DNA of 64,000 nucleotides from Aliiglaciecola lipolytica (GTDB lineage Bacteria > Pseudomonadota > Gammaproteobacteria > Enterobacterales > Alteromonadaceae): NCBI RefSeq assembly GCF_018860635.1, contig NZ_JAHKPT010000012.1, positions 1 to 64,000 on the forward strand, given 5' to 3'. How positions within the stretch are numbered: the stretch's first letter is position 1; each line of letters starts with the position of its first letter. The translations under genes and the position numbers were made by a program. The notes under the pieces are model-generated. The model was not told the origin of the DNA. It did not search any database and saw only the letters and a list, made by a program, of their open reading frames with translations. Below, piece after piece: positions 37,015-46,695 of the stretch.

Positions 37015-37381
37015 GTAGCGGGAGGCAAACTAGTTTCCCAATTTACCCTGGCAACCCATTATAGTTGCGGCCAAAACTACCTATATTGTATTTCAATACT
37101 TAGTAATAGAGGCTCGGAGTTTCATTTTTACTATCACTTACTATATTAAGATCTTACTGAGCGTTAGTATAGCATTGTTGATAATGGCATTTAACCTCAC
37201 TATTGAGGTGCAACGCAAATTGTTTATTGTTGATGAAGATAATCGAGCTTATTTGAAATCAATGAATCTTATTTTGCACAATTGTATAAATAAAATTAGC
37301 ACCATATTGGCACGTTTGTTGTAAGTTCTATTTGATGATAATGAAAATTCCAATTAATTATTTACTCTATAAAGGCTAATT
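37015..37381. promoter_or_regulatory. Divergent intergenic region, moaA and glucosylglycerate operon
   Basis: About 365 bp without a gene, containing the promoters of two divergent operons. The only recognised signal is the sigma-54-like element at 37307-37322 on the plus strand. A molybdenum cofactor riboswitch was considered upstream of moaA but no convincing match could be made by eye. Confidence 0.4.
37307..37322 (+). promoter_or_regulatory. Sigma-54-like promoter upstream of the glucosylglycerate operon
   Basis: TTGGCACG-N4-TTGT with the correct spacing for the -24/-12 consensus (TTGGCACG-N4-TTGC). The -24 block is a full match; the invariant -12 GC is GT here, which would weaken it. 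It lies 60 bp before the first gene. No clear enhancer site was identified. Confidence 0.4.
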
Positions 37382-38296
37382 TTGAAGGTAACCCCAGAAT
37401 CTAAAAGGCTACTTGAAGCCTTTATCGAAAAACACCAACTCGATGCGAACTTTGGCGACGTTGCGCTAACATGGTTCATCCCTTTAGCTGAAAAACTAAA
37501 AATGCACCATGACGGTGCAGAAGGACCGATTTTTGTTGGTATTAATGGTTGCCAAGGTTCCGGTAAATCCACCCTAACAGAACTGATACTCACCTATTTA
37601 GTAGAAATAAAACAACTGCGCGTGATAAACCTTTCACTCGATGACTTTTATTTTTCAAAAGATTATCGACAACAGTTAGCGCAAAATATACATCCTTTAT
37701 TAGCGACCCGTGGCGTACCAGGGACCCACGATACAGCGTTATTAAAACAAGTATTGCTCAGTTTAAAGGAACGCAAAACAGGGTTTGCCATTCCACGGTT
37801 TAATAAAGCAACAGACGACCCTTTCCCAACGGAAGATTGGCCTATCATCGAAGAGCCTGTGGATATTATATTGATGGAAGGTTGGTGCTGGGGAGTCACT
37901 GCGCAAACCAACGAGCAGCTGTCAGTGCCGGTAAACACCTTAGAGTCTGAAGAAGACAGCAATAGCGTTTGGCGCACTTTTGTTAATCAACAACTGCAAA
38001 CTGAATATCAAAACTTATATCAATTAATGGATTTTTGGGTAATGTTAAAAGCACCTTCTTTTGAATGTGTATTTGATTGGCGCTTGCAGCAAGAACAAAA
38101 ACTTATCCAAAAATTGGCAACTGCTTCGAATTCTGAAGCTAACAGTGGGATTATGTCAGCAAACGAAATTAAACGATTTATTCAGCACTATCAAAGACTA
38201 ACGGATCAGAGTTTGGCTACTCTTAGTGAAACCTGTGATGTCGTATTTGAATTAGATAAACATCGAAAAATTATCAACGTAAAGGGGATAAAATGA
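37382..38296 (+). CDS. D-glycerate 3-kinase (GLYK-type)
   Basis: P-loop kinase of 304 residues related to D-glycerate 3-kinase (GLYK) and uridine kinase-like enzymes. The Walker A GINGCQGSGKST is at residues 53-64 and SLDDFYFSK, with the following LATRGVPGTHD, is characteristic. It would convert glycerate to 3-phosphoglycerate. Start is TTG 37382; no better ATG is present. It is the first gene of the four-gene operon, overlapping the phosphatase by 4 bp. Confidence 0.85.
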   Translation: MKVTPESKRLLEAFIEKHQLDANFGDVALTWFIPLAEKLKMHHDGAEGPIFVGINGCQGSGKSTLTELILTYLVEIKQLRVINLSLDDFYFSKDYRQQLAQNIHPLLATRGVPGTHDTALLKQVLLSLKERKTGFAIPRFNKATDDPFPTEDWPIIEEPVDIILMEGWCWGVTAQTNEQLSVPVNTLESEEDSNSVWRTFVNQQLQTEYQNLYQLMDFWVMLKAPSFECVFDWRLQQEQKLIQKLATASNSEANSGIMSANEIKRFIQHYQRLTDQSLATLSETCDVVFELDKHRKIINVKGIK

Positions 38297-39135
38297 GCGA
38301 CCAGTTTGTCATTTTTACCGATATGGATGGCACATTACTGGATCATCATTCTTACAGCCACGAAGCCGCAAAAAAGATGCTCGCTTTTTTGAAAAAAAAT
38401 AATATTCCAGTAATTCCGAATACCAGTAAAACCTATGATGAAATGCAGGAATTGACCGAGCAATTAGATTTACAAGGTCCGTTCATTGTGGAAAATGGCG
38501 CGGCAATCCATATCCCACATGGTTTCTTCAAGAAAAAACCCGCACATACCCAATGGGTTGGTAAAAATTGGGTTCGCAATTTCACCTCCAAGAAAAGTTA
38601 TTGGTTAAGTTTACTAAAGAAAATTGAAAGTGATTTTGCCGGTCAATTTACCCACTTTTCAAAAATGACACTTTCCGAGATATGTGATGCTACTGGATTA
38701 GAACCGGAACAAGCAAAACGGGCTGCAAATAGGTTATACGGTGAACCAGTATTATGGCTTGGAAGCGAACAACAAAAGAAAGAATTTATCAAGTGCGTCA
38801 CGCAATTGGGGGCTAAAACCCTGATAGGCGGACGCTTTATTCATATTTCAGGAGAAACAGATAAAGGTGCTGCGTTAAATTGGTTTGTCGGTGAATTACA
38901 ACGCCAATATCCAGAGATAAACTGGGTTTCAATTGCATTAGGAGACGGTCAAAATGATGCTGCTATGCTTGATGCTGCAGACATTGCAGTGCGCATCAAG
39001 TCTCCCGTTAACGACTACCCGCAATTACAACGTACAGAAAATGTGTTTGATAGCCAACTCGAAGGACCTGAGGGTTGGACTGAATGTCTTCAAAAAATAT
39101 TAAATTTAACGTTAAAGGAGCCAGAAAATGGCTGA
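38293..39135 (+). CDS. HAD-IIB phosphatase (glucosyl/mannosyl-3-phosphoglycerate phosphatase-like)
   Basis: HAD-superfamily phosphatase of 280 residues. Motif I is DMDGTLLD (Asp10 and Asp12), the cap domain carries the type IIB insert and motif IV is GDGQNDAAML. It resembles mannosyl-3-phosphoglycerate phosphatase (MpgP) and by context would dephosphorylate glucosyl-3-phosphoglycerate to glucosylglycerate. It overlaps the kinase by 4 bp and the synthase by 8 bp, so the operon is tightly coupled. Confidence 0.85.
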   Translation: MSDQFVIFTDMDGTLLDHHSYSHEAAKKMLAFLKKNNIPVIPNTSKTYDEMQELTEQLDLQGPFIVENGAAIHIPHGFFKKKPAHTQWVGKNWVRNFTSKKSYWLSLLKKIESDFAGQFTHFSKMTLSEICDATGLEPEQAKRAANRLYGEPVLWLGSEQQKKEFIKCVTQLGAKTLIGGRFIHISGETDKGAALNWFVGELQRQYPEINWVSIALGDGQNDAAMLDAADIAVRIKSPVNDYPQLQRTENVFDSQLEGPEGWTECLQKILNLTLKEPENG

Positions 39136-40351
39136 TTTTTACCAAAACGGAATAACCACAACATTACACCAACTTTCAAAACGTCCCATTGATGAAATGG
39201 AATCTGAATTGTTGGCCTTTTCTAAAAAACGTCCTTTAGGGCTGCTATTGCCAAGTTTGTTTTCTGAACTTGAGGGCGAAGCAATGCCTGAAATCATCAA
39301 TCATATTTGCAAAGTTCCTTATTTAAATGAAATTGTAATTGGTTTGGACAGAGCTTCAAAAGAGCAATATCAGCACGCCATTAAGTTTTTTGACAAACTT
39401 CCGCAACACCATCGTATTTTGTGGAATGATGGCCCGCGTTTAAAAGCCATTGATAAAGAATTAGCCGACATGGGCTTAGCGCCAAAAGAAATGGGTAAAG
39501 GCCGCAATGTTTGGTATTGCATGGGCTATATTCTTGCCACAGGACGGGCAGAATCCATCGCGCTGCACGATTGTGACATTTTAACCTATGATCGAAGCTT
39601 ACTTGCCAAATTGATTTATCCGGTTGCTCATCCACAGTTCAATTATGAATTTTGTAAAGGTTATTATGCCCGTGTAGCAGATGGGAAAATTAACGGTCGT
39701 GTTTCCCGCTTATTAGTGACTCCGTTGTTACGAGCGTTAAAACGCACCGTAGGTAATAACGAATACTTAGAATTCATGGACAGTTTTAGATATCCATTGG
39801 CGGGCGAATTTTCATTCAGACGTGATGTGTTAAATGATATTCGTATTCCTAGCGATTGGGGATTAGAAATAGGCGTGTTGTCCGAAATGCACCGAAACTA
39901 CTCCCATAATCGTTTGTGTCAGGTAGACATTGCTGAAACTTATGACCACAAACACCAAGATCTATCCTTACATAACGATCAAGGTGGCTTGTCTAAAATG
40001 TCCATAGACATTACCAAAGCACTATTTCGTAAGTTGGCAACGCAAGGGTTTACATTCACCAATGAGTCCTTCCGTACACTCAAAGCGACCTATTTTCGTA
40101 TTGCATTAGATTTTGTTGAAACATACCACAACGATGCGGTAATGAATGGTTTAGAACTAGACATCCATAGAGAAGAAAAAGCGGTAGAAATGTTTGCTGA
40201 AAACATTATGAAAGCAGGTCAAAGTTTCCTTGAAAACCCAATGGAAACACCCTTCATACCTAGTTGGAACCGAGTAATGAGTGCGGTTCCAGATATACTC
40301 GAACGCATCAAAGATGCTGTTGAATTAGATTACGAAGAGTTTCGATATTAA
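39128..40351 (+). CDS. Glucosyl-3-phosphoglycerate synthase-like glycosyltransferase
   Basis: A 407-residue glycosyltransferase, A-type fold, related to GpgS (GT81). Features are an N-terminal nucleotide-binding region, a DxD-like motif HDCD (Asp148 and Asp150) in the donor site, preceded by GKGRNVWYCMGYILA. It is predicted to transfer glucose from NDP-glucose to 3-phosphoglycerate. The gene lies between the phosphatase (8-bp overlap) and the phosphorylase (18-nt gap). An exact substrate is not proven; mannosyl transfer is possible. Confidence 0.8.
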   Translation: MADFYQNGITTTLHQLSKRPIDEMESELLAFSKKRPLGLLLPSLFSELEGEAMPEIINHICKVPYLNEIVIGLDRASKEQYQHAIKFFDKLPQHHRILWNDGPRLKAIDKELADMGLAPKEMGKGRNVWYCMGYILATGRAESIALHDCDILTYDRSLLAKLIYPVAHPQFNYEFCKGYYARVADGKINGRVSRLLVTPLLRALKRTVGNNEYLEFMDSFRYPLAGEFSFRRDVLNDIRIPSDWGLEIGVLSEMHRNYSHNRLCQVDIAETYDHKHQDLSLHNDQGGLSKMSIDITKALFRKLATQGFTFTNESFRTLKATYFRIALDFVETYHNDAVMNGLELDIHREEKAVEMFAENIMKAGQSFLENPMETPFIPSWNRVMSAVPDILERIKDAVELDYEEFRY

Positions 40352-40369
40352 CAGTAAGGGGATACATAA

Positions 40370-42130
40370 ATGTCTGAAGCTTATACCTGGCTGTGTGAAA
40401 AAGTACAACATCACTTAGATGTCATTTATCAAGGGGTTGATATTCCTCAAAGTAGTGAGGAAATCGCAAAGTCTCTTATCACTACAATGAGATTAGATGA
40501 GGTAAGCGATAGACAGGTTCCAGTGCCTCATCAAAATCATTGGAACGAACAGGACATTATATTAATTACCTATGGGGATAGCCTAGAGTCAGAAACGCAG
40601 AATCCATTGGTAACGTTACACCAGTTTTTGAACAAATATGTGAAAGATACAATTAATGCGGTGCATATATTGCCATTTTTTCCTTATAGTTCAGATGATG
40701 GCTTCGCGGTGATTGACTACTCGAGTGTGAATGAATCTCTGGGTAATTGGTTAGACGTTAAGTCAATTTCCAGCAATTATCGCTTAATGTCCGACTTGGT
40801 CATTAATCACTGCTCTTCGCGCAGCGTATGGTTTGATAATTTTATTAAATGTGAAGGCACTGGCAGTGATTTTTTCTTCACTGTTGATGACGATTACGAT
40901 ATCTCTAACGTGGTAAGACCGCGCACATCGGAATTGTTACGGGAAACCAAAACCGAGAACGGAATTAAAAAAGTGTGGTGCACTTTTAGTCATGATCAGG
41001 TGGACTTTGACTTTCAAAATCCTAAGGTTTTGGCGGCCTTTGTTTCAATAATCCGTCAATACTTGGATCATGGTGTCAGAATTTTCAGGTTAGATGCGGT
41101 TGCTTTTCTTTGGAAGAAATCAGGCACTACCTGCATCAATTTGGAAAAAACCCATGAAGTTATTCGCTTACTTCGAACATTAATCGAATATGCGCAAAAC
41201 GACAGTATTATTATTACCGAAACTAACATTCCTAATCGTGAAAACCTCACATATTTTGGTAATGCTAACGAAGCCCATGCGGTGTACAACTTTTCATTGC
41301 CACCGCTGTTGGTCAACACATTGGTTACCGGAGACTGTACTTATTTAAAGAACTGGCAAATGAGCATGCCCCCTGCACAAAACGGGACGACCTATTTTAA
41401 CTTTATTGCCTCCCATGACGGCATAGGTCTGCGCCCAGCAGAGGGTTTACTCGATGAAAAAGAAATCAATACCTTGGTTAACACTATGCAGAGTTTTGGC
41501 GGGATGGTGTCTTGGCGTACCCTACCCGGTGGCAAGCAAAAACCCTACGAAATTAATATCGCTTTATTCGATGCGTTAAAAGGAACCACTAAAGGACCTG
41601 ATAATTTAGGTATGGAAAGATTCATTTGTGCTCACGAAATTATGTTTGCACTTGAAGGCATACCTGGGTTGTATGTGCATAGTTTACTGGCCACCGGGAA
41701 TGATTATGAAAGGGTCACTAATACCAGCCAGAATCGCTCCATTAACCGTAGGCGCTGGGATATGTCGGAACTTGAAGATCAACTGAGTAATAAAGACAGC
41801 CAGCATGCCATAGCACTTCAACGGATGAATCATTTACTGTCAATTCGAATTAATCAAAAGGCATTTCATCCCAACGCCACACAATTTACCTTGCAGTTAG
41901 GGAATAAATTATTTGGCTTTTGGCGACAAAGTATCGATAGAAGACAAAGCATATTCTGTATAAGCAATATCACTGATACACAGCAAACTGTTGTTATGTC
42001 GGATATTAACTTAATTGGAACAGACTGTTGGTGGGATCTCATCACTGGAAATGAAATCATTTTAGATCATTCTGATTTTATTTTATCGCCGTATCAAACG
42101 GTTTGGATAAGTAACACTCGCAGTATGTAA
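40370..42130 (+). CDS. GH13_18 phosphorylase (glucosylglycerate phosphorylase-like)
   Basis: A 586-residue sucrose-phosphorylase-type enzyme of GH13 subfamily 18. The nucleophile is Asp242 in FRLDAVAF and the acid/base Glu284 in [16 protein letters not shown] and [10 protein letters not shown] are also conserved. In GH13_18 members with glycerate genes nearby, the acceptor is glycerate, giving glucose 1-phosphate and glycerate from glucosylglycerate. By context that is the best call, ahead of sucrose or glucosylglycerol. It closes the operon. Confidence 0.82.
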   Translation: MSEAYTWLCEKVQHHLDVIYQGVDIPQSSEEIAKSLITTMRLDEVSDRQVPVPHQNHWNEQDIILITYGDSLESETQNPLVTLHQFLNKYVKDTINAVHILPFFPYSSDDGFAVIDYSSVNESLGNWLDVKSISSNYRLMSDLVINHCSSRSVWFDNFIKCEGTGSDFFFTVDDDYDISNVVRPRTSELLRETKTENGIKKVWCTFSHDQVDFDFQNPKVLAAFVSIIRQYLDHGVRIFRLDAVAFLWKKSGTTCINLEKTHEVIRLLRTLIEYAQNDSIIITETNIPNRENLTYFGNANEAHAVYNFSLPPLLVNTLVTGDCTYLKNWQMSMPPAQNGTTYFNFIASHDGIGLRPAEGLLDEKEINTLVNTMQSFGGMVSWRTLPGGKQKPYEINIALFDALKGTTKGPDNLGMERFICAHEIMFALEGIPGLYVHSLLATGNDYERVTNTSQNRSINRRRWDMSELEDQLSNKDSQHAIALQRMNHLLSIRINQKAFHPNATQFTLQLGNKLFGFWRQSIDRRQSIFCISNITDTQQTVVMSDINLIGTDCWWDLITGNEIILDHSDFILSPYQTVWISNTRSM

Positions 42131-42458
42131 AGTCTATGTTATAAGTCATGGGGATAGTTTGCTGTCACTTTTTTGCACCACCCTATCTCCATGATTTATT
42201 TGATAAATATTTTACCCCTTCGATTAGTGTGACCGAACATACACACATTAACATGTTATTTACATGCTTTTCTCGCAGCATTTCAACCCTCCCCACACAA
42301 ATTAATCATAACCATATGATATTAAAAGACATCTCCATTCTGGCACGGTAAGTGTAATACCCCACTTATACAACAAACGTTATTGTTGTTTTGTTAAGAG
42401 GCAATTTGAGTAGTGCCTGTATTAATCCGAAACACGAAAATCTAAATCAAGTGGAGAT
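42131..42458. other. Intergenic region between the phosphorylase and EF-hand genes
   Basis: About 330 bp with no acceptable gene; one short plus-strand frame lacks family features and a ribosome binding site. A weak AT-only stem ACAACAA / TTGTTGT at 42370-42389 followed by TTTTGTT might terminate the operon. The promoter of the EF-hand gene lies within the last 100 bp. Confidence 0.4.
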
Positions 42459-42674
42459 ATGAAGATGAAAAAAGCTATCCTTATCAGCGCGTTCGTTTTA
42501 GCCAGTAGTTCTGTTTATGCACAAGAAGACAAAATATCAATTTTAGATACAGATGCAGATGGTCGTATAAGTGTAGAAGAAGCGGCAAGCGATCCAGCTT
42601 TGTCAGCCGTTTTTGCAGAATTAGATATGAACAAAGATGGTTACCTAACCCCTAGTGAGTTAGCCGAACACTAA
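42459..42674 (+). CDS. Exported EF-hand calcium-binding protein
   Basis: A 71-residue protein with a signal peptide (cleaved near SSVYA, residue 21) and two EF-hand loops: DTDADGRISVEE at about 29-40 and DMNKDGYLTPSE at about 55-66. Both have the expected acidic positions for calcium binding. It is a small periplasmic protein of the CREC/EF-hand type seen in marine bacteria. The function is unknown. Confidence 0.88.
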   Translation: MKMKKAILISAFVLASSSVYAQEDKISILDTDADGRISVEEAASDPALSAVFAELDMNKDGYLTPSELAEH

Positions 42675-42700
42675 GGTTTCGAATAGTCATTCAACATTCA

Positions 42701-42738
42701 AACAACACCCACCTTGAGTGGGTGTTGTTTTTTGTTTT
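42701..42738 (+). terminator. Strong terminator after the EF-hand gene
   Basis: Perfect 12-bp stem AACAACACCCAC / GTGGGTGTTGTT with a 5-nt loop, followed by TTTTTGTTTTT. Confidence 0.92.
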
Positions 42739-42969
42739 TCCCGCTAACGCAATTGCCTATATTATTTCCCCAGCCATAACCTAATTAGGCATATTTTTAA
42801 TAATTAAAATATGTTATCAATAGGTTCAGACATCATATAAAAGTATTATCGACGTTTAATTGAACGAAATGGTCAAGTAAACAACATCACTTGTTCTGTC
42901 ACGATTAACCTAAAGTACTCCCTCTTTTATTTGGATAATTAGTAAGCAATACGTCAAGGAATTTACAGC

Positions 42970-43827
42970 ATGTACAAAATTTTATTCATTTCATTATTTA
43001 TGGTTTTGCAATCTTTTTATGCGCAAGCAGCACCCTTATGGAAAATAAGTAAAGGAGATGACTTTGTAATTATCGGTGGCACAATCCATGTATTAAGTGC
43101 AACAGATTATCCTTTGCCTGAAGAGTTTGAAAAAGCTTATCAAGCTTCAGATACGCTAGTATTTGAATCCGATATCGTCAGAATGAATAGTCCCGAATTC
43201 CAACAGCAATCATTACAGTATATTTTATTGCAAGATGGTAAGACCATTAAAGACTTTTTGTCAGAGCAAACCTACCAAGATCTTGAAACTCATTTACAAC
43301 AACGTAATCTCTCTTTGCAACAATTTTCTATGCTAAAACCGAGCTTTTTATCCGTCACCTTGTCGATGATTGAACTGCAAATGATGGGGGTAAGCAGTGC
43401 TGGCGTAGATGTATATTACTCTACCAAGGGTATGGGCGATCAAAAGCAAGCAAAATGGTTTGAAGAGCCTGAAGAACAAATGGCTATGCTGGCAGACATG
43501 GGTAAAGGGGAAGAAGACGCCATGATTGCCTATAGCCTTAAAGATGTAGCAAAAATAAAAGAAATGATGCCAAAACTGATTAATGCCTGGCGTGCCGGTG
43601 ATTTAGACAAATTAGCAGAAATAGGTATTGATGAAATGCAGCGTGATTATCCAGAGATATATGATCAATTATTAGTTCAGCGTAATAAAAACTGGCTACC
43701 TAAGATTGAACAACTTTTTGACAACCAACAAAACGAATTAATTTTAGTTGGGGCATTACATTTAGCGGGTGAGCAAAGCGTACTTAAATTAATGCAAGAA
43801 AAAGGCTACAGCATCGAAAAATACTAA
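42970..43827 (+). CDS. TraB/GumN family protein
   Basis: A 285-residue exported protein with a signal peptide (MYKILFISLFMVLQSFYAQA) and the TraB/GumN motifs FVIIGGTIHVL near residue 30 and LILVGALHLAGEQSV near the C-terminus. The family is thought to have a metal-dependent hydrolase-like core, but its substrate is unknown. It stands alone with its own terminator. Confidence 0.9.
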   Translation: MYKILFISLFMVLQSFYAQAAPLWKISKGDDFVIIGGTIHVLSATDYPLPEEFEKAYQASDTLVFESDIVRMNSPEFQQQSLQYILLQDGKTIKDFLSEQTYQDLETHLQQRNLSLQQFSMLKPSFLSVTLSMIELQMMGVSSAGVDVYYSTKGMGDQKQAKWFEEPEEQMAMLADMGKGEEDAMIAYSLKDVAKIKEMMPKLINAWRAGDLDKLAEIGIDEMQRDYPEIYDQLLVQRNKNWLPKIEQLFDNQQNELILVGALHLAGEQSVLKLMQEKGYSIEKY

Positions 43828-43837
43828 TTTCGTTTCT

Positions 43838-43880
43838 AGGTAGTTAGTATAATCACAATGCGCTAACTACCTCTTTTCTA
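43838..43880 (+). terminator. Terminator after the TraB/GumN gene
   Basis: Perfect stem AGGTAGTTAG (43838-43847) / CTAACTACCT (43863-43872), 15-nt loop, followed by CTTTTCTA. Confidence 0.7.
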
Positions 43881-43982
43881 TATACAATCATAGTCAAAGT
43901 TTTGATTATTTTGATTTGGTAACCCATTAAAATCACGTTATATTAGCGCCCTCCTTTACTTCCAGCTTTAGTGTTAATTTGA

Positions 43983-45209
43983 ATGAAAAATAGTGACTCC
44001 ACCATGCCGAACTTAATGCCAATTGAAAATGCACTAGATAAAATGTTGCAGCAATGCGAAACCTTAGTAGAGCAGGAAACTATTTCAATCATAGATGCAT
44101 TGAACCGAATCACCGCAGAGGCTGCTTTTGCAAAACTGCAAGTGCCGCCAAAAAATAACTCAGCAATGGATGGTTTTGCGTTTCAAGTTGACCACGAATT
44201 ACCCCAAGGCACCACATTAACCATTCAAGGACAAGCTTTAGCTGGGCAGCCCTTTGATGATGAGGTAAAAGCGGGACACTGCATCAGAATAACCACAGGC
44301 GCAATCCTGCCCGCCGGTACGAATACCGTCATGATGCAAGAAAACGTAGCGATACACGAAAATAACATCGTTTTGAATCAAGCTACAAAGGCAGGTAACA
44401 GTGTTCGCCTTGCCGGTGAAGACATCCAATTAGGACAGCAAGTTATCGCAGCGGGAGAAAAACTCACGCCTGCACATATGGCATTATTAGCCTCGATTGG
44501 AGAACCTTCAGTAACTGTATTGCGCAAACCTAGAGTGGCAATTATCGCAACGGGGGATGAATTAGTGGTGCCTGGCGATAAGTTGAAAAATGGTCAAATA
44601 TACGAAAGTAATAGATTCGCATTACAGGGTTTATTGCAGCAAATGAATGTAGATATCATTCATTATGGCATCATAGAAGATGATCCCGATAAAATTGCAG
44701 ACGTTTTATTAGATGCCAGTCGTAAGGCGGATCTAATTTTATCCTGTGGCGGGGTTTCCGTAGGCGATGCTGATTATGTTAAGCAAGTATTAGAAAAAGT
44801 AGGACGCATCGATTTTTGGAAAGTCGCGATTAAACCAGGAAAACCTTTTGCGTTTGGTATGGTTAATGATGCCATATTTTGTGGTTTACCTGGAAATCCC
44901 GTTTCCTCTTATGTCACCTTTGAAAAACTAGTAACGCCCCTATTACATAAACTTATGGGACGCAAAAGCGTTAACCAGTTTACGATTAACGCTACCTGCG
45001 CTGCTCCTATTTTTAAGCGAGCTGGGCGTGCTGATTTTCAAAGAGGCATAGCATACCAAGACGAACACGGAGAATATTGGGTAAAACCTAATGGTAGTCA
45101 AGGCTCTGGCATCATGTCATCCATAGCATCCGCAAATTGTTATATTCTCCTGGAAAAAGAACAGACTAACTTGCCGACAGGCGCAAAAATTAAGATTGAA
45201 TTATTTTGA
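43983..45209 (+). CDS. moeA: Molybdopterin molybdotransferase
   Basis: Inserts molybdate into adenylated molybdopterin, 408 residues with the four-domain MoeA layout. Conserved stretches include NNSAMDGFAF, TGAILPAGTNTVMMQE, GDELV, LSCGGVSVGDADYVKQ and FCGLPGNPVSSYV. It completes the cofactor pathway whose other genes are at 33.6-37 kb. The MATE gene overlaps its stop by 4 bp. Confidence 0.94.
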   Translation: MKNSDSTMPNLMPIENALDKMLQQCETLVEQETISIIDALNRITAEAAFAKLQVPPKNNSAMDGFAFQVDHELPQGTTLTIQGQALAGQPFDDEVKAGHCIRITTGAILPAGTNTVMMQENVAIHENNIVLNQATKAGNSVRLAGEDIQLGQQVIAAGEKLTPAHMALLASIGEPSVTVLRKPRVAIIATGDELVVPGDKLKNGQIYESNRFALQGLLQQMNVDIIHYGIIEDDPDKIADVLLDASRKADLILSCGGVSVGDADYVKQVLEKVGRIDFWKVAIKPGKPFAFGMVNDAIFCGLPGNPVSSYVTFEKLVTPLLHKLMGRKSVNQFTINATCAAPIFKRAGRADFQRGIAYQDEHGEYWVKPNGSQGSGIMSSIASANCYILLEKEQTNLPTGAKIKIELF

Positions 45210-46573
45210 CTAATTTAAAAACCGAATTAAAGCAGCTAGTAAACCTTGCTTGGCCGCTGCTTATTGCTCAAATTACCCAAACCTTAATGGGTGTGTCCGA
45301 TACCATCATGGCAGGCCGCTATTCAGCAACCGATATGGCAGCAGTGGCAATTGGGTTCAGCATTACCATTCCCATCTTGTGCTTTGTACAAGGTCTAGCG
45401 ATGGCCATTCCGCCAATCGTCTCGAAACTGCACGGAGCTGGCGAATCGGAAAAAGCAGCGCAAAAGGTTCACCAAGCGTTTTATTTGATTATTCCAGTAT
45501 CGATCTGTATTGCTCTTTCAGTATTCTTTATAGAGTACTGGTTTTCGTTGATGGACATCGAAGACAAATTACGCGATATCACTACTGATTACATGAAGTA
45601 CATTGTTGTATCAGCCCCAGCGTTTGCTGGATATCAAATTTTGCGTAATTATTGCGAAGGTTTGTCATTTACTAAACCGACTATGTTAATCATGGGATTA
45701 GGGTTAATCATCAATATTCCAGCAAACTATATATTGATATACGGTAAATTTGGTTTGCCGGCTATGGGTGGTGTTGGATGTGGTTTGGCAACAAGCTTAG
45801 TATTTTTTGCGATGTTTATTGGCACGGCACTCTATATCCATTTGTCTAAGCGTATTAACAGCAATTTATTTCAGAACTGGTCAAAACCCGATATTAGACA
45901 AATTTACATTACTTTAAAGTTGGGACTTCCGATTGCGTTGACCTTACTTTTTGAAGTGACCTTATTTGGTGTGGTTGCACTGCTATTGTCACCACTTGGA
46001 CCATTAACCGTTGCATCGCACCAGATCGCCCTCAACTTTTCAGCGACCATGTTTATGTTTCCACTGAGTTTAGGGATGGCAACAACTATACGTGTAGGTC
46101 ATTTTTGGGGTAAACAAGATCAGGTTGGCGCAGCATTGGCAACCAAAACGGCAATCCTTTTAGGCCTTTTTATTGCGTGTTTTACAGCAATCATAACCAT
46201 AGTCGCTAAACAACAAATATCCATGCTTTACACTGAAAATCGGCAAGTGATTGAGCTGGCCATGAGCCTAATGACCCTAGCTGCAATGTTTCAGCTTTCC
46301 GATTCTGTTCAAGCAATATCCGCAGGTGCATTACGGGGATACAAAGATACAACTGCGATGTTCATTATTTGCTTTTTTGCATATTGGGGCGTGGGTTTGC
46401 CAACCGGAATAATTCTAGCGCTAACCGATTTTATTGTACCTGCTTTAGGTGCATCTGGATTCTGGATCGGTTTTATTTGCGGGTTAACAAGTGCCGCTAT
46501 TATGTTGGGGTTCAGATTGAGTGTTATTCAAAAACGATTGAGATTACACCCTGAAATATTTGACAATGCTTAA
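45206..46573 (+). CDS. MATE family efflux transporter
   Basis: A 455-residue protein with 12 predicted helices in the MATE layout (two bundles of six), with MGVSDTIMAGRYSATDMAAVAIG in the first bundle and SVQAISAGALRGYKDT in the second. It is probably a sodium or proton antiporter exporting toxic organic cations. TTG start at 45206 overlaps the moeA stop, so it is translationally coupled to moeA. Confidence 0.92.
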   Translation: MTNLKTELKQLVNLAWPLLIAQITQTLMGVSDTIMAGRYSATDMAAVAIGFSITIPILCFVQGLAMAIPPIVSKLHGAGESEKAAQKVHQAFYLIIPVSICIALSVFFIEYWFSLMDIEDKLRDITTDYMKYIVVSAPAFAGYQILRNYCEGLSFTKPTMLIMGLGLIINIPANYILIYGKFGLPAMGGVGCGLATSLVFFAMFIGTALYIHLSKRINSNLFQNWSKPDIRQIYITLKLGLPIALTLLFEVTLFGVVALLLSPLGPLTVASHQIALNFSATMFMFPLSLGMATTIRVGHFWGKQDQVGAALATKTAILLGLFIACFTAIITIVAKQQISMLYTENRQVIELAMSLMTLAAMFQLSDSVQAISAGALRGYKDTTAMFIICFFAYWGVGLPTGIILALTDFIVPALGASGFWIGFICGLTSAAIMLGFRLSVIQKRLRLHPEIFDNA

Positions 46574-46643
46574 GGTTTTTTAGACTAAACCGGTGACAAT
46601 AGAGCTTTCAAAAAAAGGTTTAAACACATCTGTCTCACCAACA

Positions 46644-46674
46644 AAAAAAGCTTGCAATAAATACAAGCTTTTTT
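46644..46674. terminator. Bidirectional terminator between MATE gene and eda
   Basis: Perfect AAAAAAGCTTG / CAAGCTTTTTT arms with a 9-nt loop and A/T tracts on both sides, serving the convergent MATE gene and the zwf-eda operon. Confidence 0.9.
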
Positions 46675-46695
46675 CATTTCAGTGGCTAAAAAACA

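Noticed and set aside
37015-37110. Molybdenum cofactor riboswitch upstream of moaA
   Set aside because: A convincing match to the conserved structure was not found by eye; a covariance search would settle it.
42148-42351. Short plus-strand frame after the phosphorylase gene
   Set aside because: No ribosome binding site, unusual composition and no domain features.
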